Part shown: positions 61,816-64,000 of the stretch, piece after piece
Layout: every line of letters starts with the position of its first letter
Position numbering within the stretch: the stretch's first letter is position 1
Origin: an uncultured Bacteroidales bacterium
Lineage (GTDB): Bacteria; Bacteroidota; Bacteroidia; Bacteroidales; UBA932
Direction of reading: 5' to 3'
Length of the DNA stretch: 64,000 nt
NCBI GenBank assembly: GCA_944322585.1
Contig: CALUPB010000001.1
Span: forward strand, 62,001-126,000
Notes under the pieces: generated by a model
The model's input: the letters and a program-made list of their open reading frames with translations, nothing else
Database searches by the model: none
Told to the model about the DNA's origin: nothing
Translations under genes and position numbers: made by a program

Positions 61816-63888
61816 TCAGTCTGAAGCCAGTGTGGTGACTATCCTGACAGTCCTGCCGGCAGGGACGGTAACCGACCATCCCACTATCGTCCTGTCAGAG
61901 ATCGACTGGTCCCAGTCCCGAGGGGTCCAGTCCGACGGTCGTACCGTATTCCATTTCCTGTATTCAGGTGTTATGGAGGGATCGGACGATGTCATTGCCA
62001 GGGTCCGGGACTTGCCGTTCTTCGTAAGTGTGATACCTTCTTCAGTAACCGTGGCATTCGTAATCGAAAGCATTCGCCATTCGAGTTCGCAGTCGAGATC
62101 CGGAAGGGCGGTTATCTCATCCGTAACCACAAGGTCGGTTCCGTCTACCAGTTCTATGGTACGGGTCGCCCTGCTGACCTGACCTTTCATCGGACCCGTC
62201 ATGTCCACTACAGCTCCCTGACGTCCGCCTGCATCAATCACCTCGTCTATGGTCGCGAAGCCGTCTACATAGAAATCGCTCGGATGAAGCTTGTCGGGAA
62301 CGGAACCGTCATTGCTGTAGGATACTATCGTACTGTGGCAGAGATTGTTCACCCGGAAGGTATCCCACCTCAGGCCGGTCTGGGACGTATCTCCCGAACG
62401 ACTCCCGGCTGCCTGAAGCGCGGCGAACCATGCCGAATAGGACGGACGCATGATGTCATCCGACCACCTTACGCCTTCCGCCTCGAAGACGAATGAGCCT
62501 GCATCCATATGCCCGTGGGCAGTGCCGGAGGTCTTCCATGTATTGCAGTGCCCTGCCTTGATGCCCAGGAATACATCAGTTTCATCATAGTTCCAACCCC
62601 TGCGGACCATCACCACAGGCATCTCCCCGGCTCCATGCCATATCTCTTCAGCAGGTGGGGACATGGTCCGGCTGTCGATGTCGAAGTCCCTCATCATCAC
62701 TATCATTGCCGGAAGCAGCCGGTATTTCGTATCGGTCAGCTTCGTATCCGAATAGTTGCCTTCATCGAGCATACGTGCCTCGCAAAAGGCAAGAGTCGGA
62801 TCATCTTGCATGGCCGCGAACCACCAGGAGGTCAGGAATGGGGAATCGGTCGTTCCTCCGCCGTCGCAGTACGAAAACTGAGTATTCATCGTGCCGTGGG
62901 TATAGAGGGCATATTTTCCCGACTCCATGAACCCCGGAACCTCCATCAGTCCGGCCGTGTGTCCGAAGATATCCTGAAGACTGGTCAGGAAACACACCTC
63001 GAAACCCGTGCCGTATTCCCAATAGCCGCAGCCTTCTGCATAATTCCCGTCAGGGCTGTAGATGCCTTTCATCGCAATCTTGTTCTCTTCTACAGCCTTC
63101 TCTATCTGTTTGACGGATATTTCCTTGTCCTTCTCGTAAACGGCAAGGGACGCGCACGCGGCACCTCCGAGGATGATCGAATTCCAGTTGCCTATCGATG
63201 ACGACATGTCTTTGTTGTATACCGGTTTGATACCATTTCTGACCATAGCCTCGTGTGCCTGTATCCTGGTCTCCAGATCAAGATCATAATACAGCCAGTC
63301 GTAAGCAAGAGCCACCGCAAGCGAGACCTCCCCGACGGACAGCCCGTCCGGATTCCAGTGGCTCAGTCCGCATATCCTGTCAAGATCCGATCTGGCCTTG
63401 GCAAGGTATGCTTCCTGTCCTGTCATCCTGTACGCATAGGCACAGGAAAGAAGATTGTCAACAACCACATAATGATCCGACGGGCCTGTAAACTGCCTGT
63501 TATCGCTGACTATGCTTTCCGCGCGTGAAAGTACACCCCGGTGCAGCTTGTAAAGGGTAGGGTTGGAGAATCTGTCTGAAGTCACTTTGACCTTGAGAGC
63601 GGCAAAGCCCTCATCGTCTATCAGAAGCCTCGGATGTCCTGCCTCCGCCAGCAGGGAATAGTCGAAAGTTCCTGCCGGGTCAGGGGCAGGGTCATCCGCC
63701 TCCTCCTCGAAATCCGCCACCGGGTCGTCAATGTCATCGCCGCCCGTATCCCCTGTCTCTTCGCAATTCCCCTCATCCGTAATCTGTCCGTTGTCAGACT
63801 GGAGCCGTTCCCCTGCCGTGCATGAACAGACTGTCAGAAAAAGAAACGGGATAAATATCAGAATCCACATTTTTTTCATCTTTACCAT
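61816..63888 (-). CDS. Heparinase II/III-like polysaccharide lyase lipoprotein
   Basis: A 690-residue lipoprotein. The signal peptide ends FLTVCSC (lipobox Cys23), followed by a Glu/Asp/Gly-rich linker (about 26-72). An alpha/alpha toroid part spans about 80-400 (HPRLLIDDEGFAALKVKV, LAVALAYDWLYYDL, NWNSIILGGAACASLAVYE, YWEYGTGFEVCFLTSL). The C-terminal beta-sandwich has TSGTAHGHMDAGSFVFEAEGVRWSDD, the Heparinase II/III signature. It probably degrades an acidic polysaccharide by elimination; the substrate is unknown. Met4 (63879) is an alternative start. No SusC/D pair is adjacent in the window, but more genes may lie beyond 64 kb. Confidence 0.88.
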   Translation of the reverse strand: MVKMKKMWILIFIPFLFLTVCSCTAGERLQSDNGQITDEGNCEETGDTGGDDIDDPVADFEEEADDPAPDPAGTFDYSLLAEAGHPRLLIDDEGFAALKVKVTSDRFSNPTLYKLHRGVLSRAESIVSDNRQFTGPSDHYVVVDNLLSCAYAYRMTGQEAYLAKARSDLDRICGLSHWNPDGLSVGEVSLAVALAYDWLYYDLDLETRIQAHEAMVRNGIKPVYNKDMSSSIGNWNSIILGGAACASLAVYEKDKEISVKQIEKAVEENKIAMKGIYSPDGNYAEGCGYWEYGTGFEVCFLTSLQDIFGHTAGLMEVPGFMESGKYALYTHGTMNTQFSYCDGGGTTDSPFLTSWWFAAMQDDPTLAFCEARMLDEGNYSDTKLTDTKYRLLPAMIVMMRDFDIDSRTMSPPAEEIWHGAGEMPVVMVRRGWNYDETDVFLGIKAGHCNTWKTSGTAHGHMDAGSFVFEAEGVRWSDDIMRPSYSAWFAALQAAGSRSGDTSQTGLRWDTFRVNNLCHSTIVSYSNDGSVPDKLHPSDFYVDGFATIDEVIDAGGRQGAVVDMTGPMKGQVSRATRTIELVDGTDLVVTDEITALPDLDCELEWRMLSITNATVTEEGITLTKNGKSRTLAMTSSDPSITPEYRKWNTVRPSDWTPRDWDQSISDRTIVGWSVTVPAGRTVRIVTTLASD

Positions 63889-63907
63889 ATCTTTTTACAT
63901 CAGATAA

Positions 63908-63949
63908 GGGTGAAATCTAAAAAATTTGGATTAAATTTAGAATTCACCC
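63908..63949. other. Long inverted repeat upstream of the heparinase-like gene
   Basis: GGGTGAAATCTAAA (63908-63921) and TTTAGAATTCACCC (63936-63949) pair over 14 positions with one internal A-A mismatch and a 14-base A/T loop. Neither side has a T-run. It may be an operator or end a gene beyond the window. Confidence 0.5.
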
Positions 63950-64000
63950 CATTATCAAGAATTACCTTCTCCGGCACTCAGTCAGGCAATGTCATTACCT

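Overview
The window reads as a chromosomal segment of a Bacteroidota bacterium, most likely order Bacteroidales. G+C is near one half by eye. Evidence: many TAnnTTTG -7 promoter elements, several with a TTG/TTTG -33 element 19-20 bases upstream; almost no Shine-Dalgarno sites; type III glutamine synthetase; an S46 dipeptidyl-peptidase; TonB-dependent receptors with carboxypeptidase-like N-terminal domains; a GH127 lipoprotein; an HU-CCDC81-type protein; and a FatA-like acyl-ACP thioesterase. I cannot fix the genus. No prophage, CRISPR array or complete insertion sequence is visible; the only mobile-element relative is one RAYT (IS200-like Y1) gene.

Layout. 1-6.2 kb: nitrogen and carbon metabolism (partial asnB, dapL, type III glnA, an EamA exporter, mgsA). 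6.2-8.5 kb, minus strand: rng, a 30-residue very basic microprotein and an HU gene. 8.5-21.5 kb, plus strand: lon, a complete TolC/MacA/MacB-type efflux set, ung, coaD, a secreted double-thioredoxin-like protein and a DPP11-like peptidase. 21.5-27.6 kb: lnt, a LysE exporter, a DUF362 ferredoxin protein, a probable structured RNA on the minus strand, a PASTA protein and a RluD-type pseudouridine synthase. 27.6-38.8 kb, minus strand: GH127, an outer-membrane beta-barrel protein, ruvC, serS, rpmA, rplU, class I fumarase and prfB. 39-43 kb, plus strand: murI, the RAYT gene and a SulP transporter. 43-47.3 kb, minus strand: a TonB receptor followed by a beta-helix lipoprotein. 47.5-58 kb, minus strand: a seven-gene run (acyl-ACP thioesterase, AspT-type transporter, NUDIX, glycosyltransferase, DUF4922-SpoIID fusion, AmpG-like permease, NamZ/DUF1343) behind one good promoter. 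58-64 kb: HU-CCDC81 protein, tRNA-Asn, LMW phosphatase, alr, a membrane zinc peptidase and a heparinase II/III-like lipoprotein.

How they work together. DapL, MurI, Alr and CoaD supply wall and cofactor precursors. The 47.5-58 kb run looks like a muropeptide salvage unit: NamZ releases MurNAc, AmpG imports muropeptides, and a fusion of a HIT-like phosphorylase-type domain to a SpoIID domain carries no visible signal peptide. Lon heads an operon-like run with an efflux pump.

Most unusual features: (1) a minus-strand structured RNA at 25.5 kb whose closing stem pairs completely only on that strand and which has its own promoter-like element; (2) in-frame, short-period repeat insertions inside otherwise conserved enzymes (DPP11-like peptidase twice, Lnt, MurI, NamZ); (3) an exact head-to-tail 52-bp duplication in the thioredoxin-like gene whose two copies are read in different frames; (4) the DUF4922-SpoIID gene and its operon.
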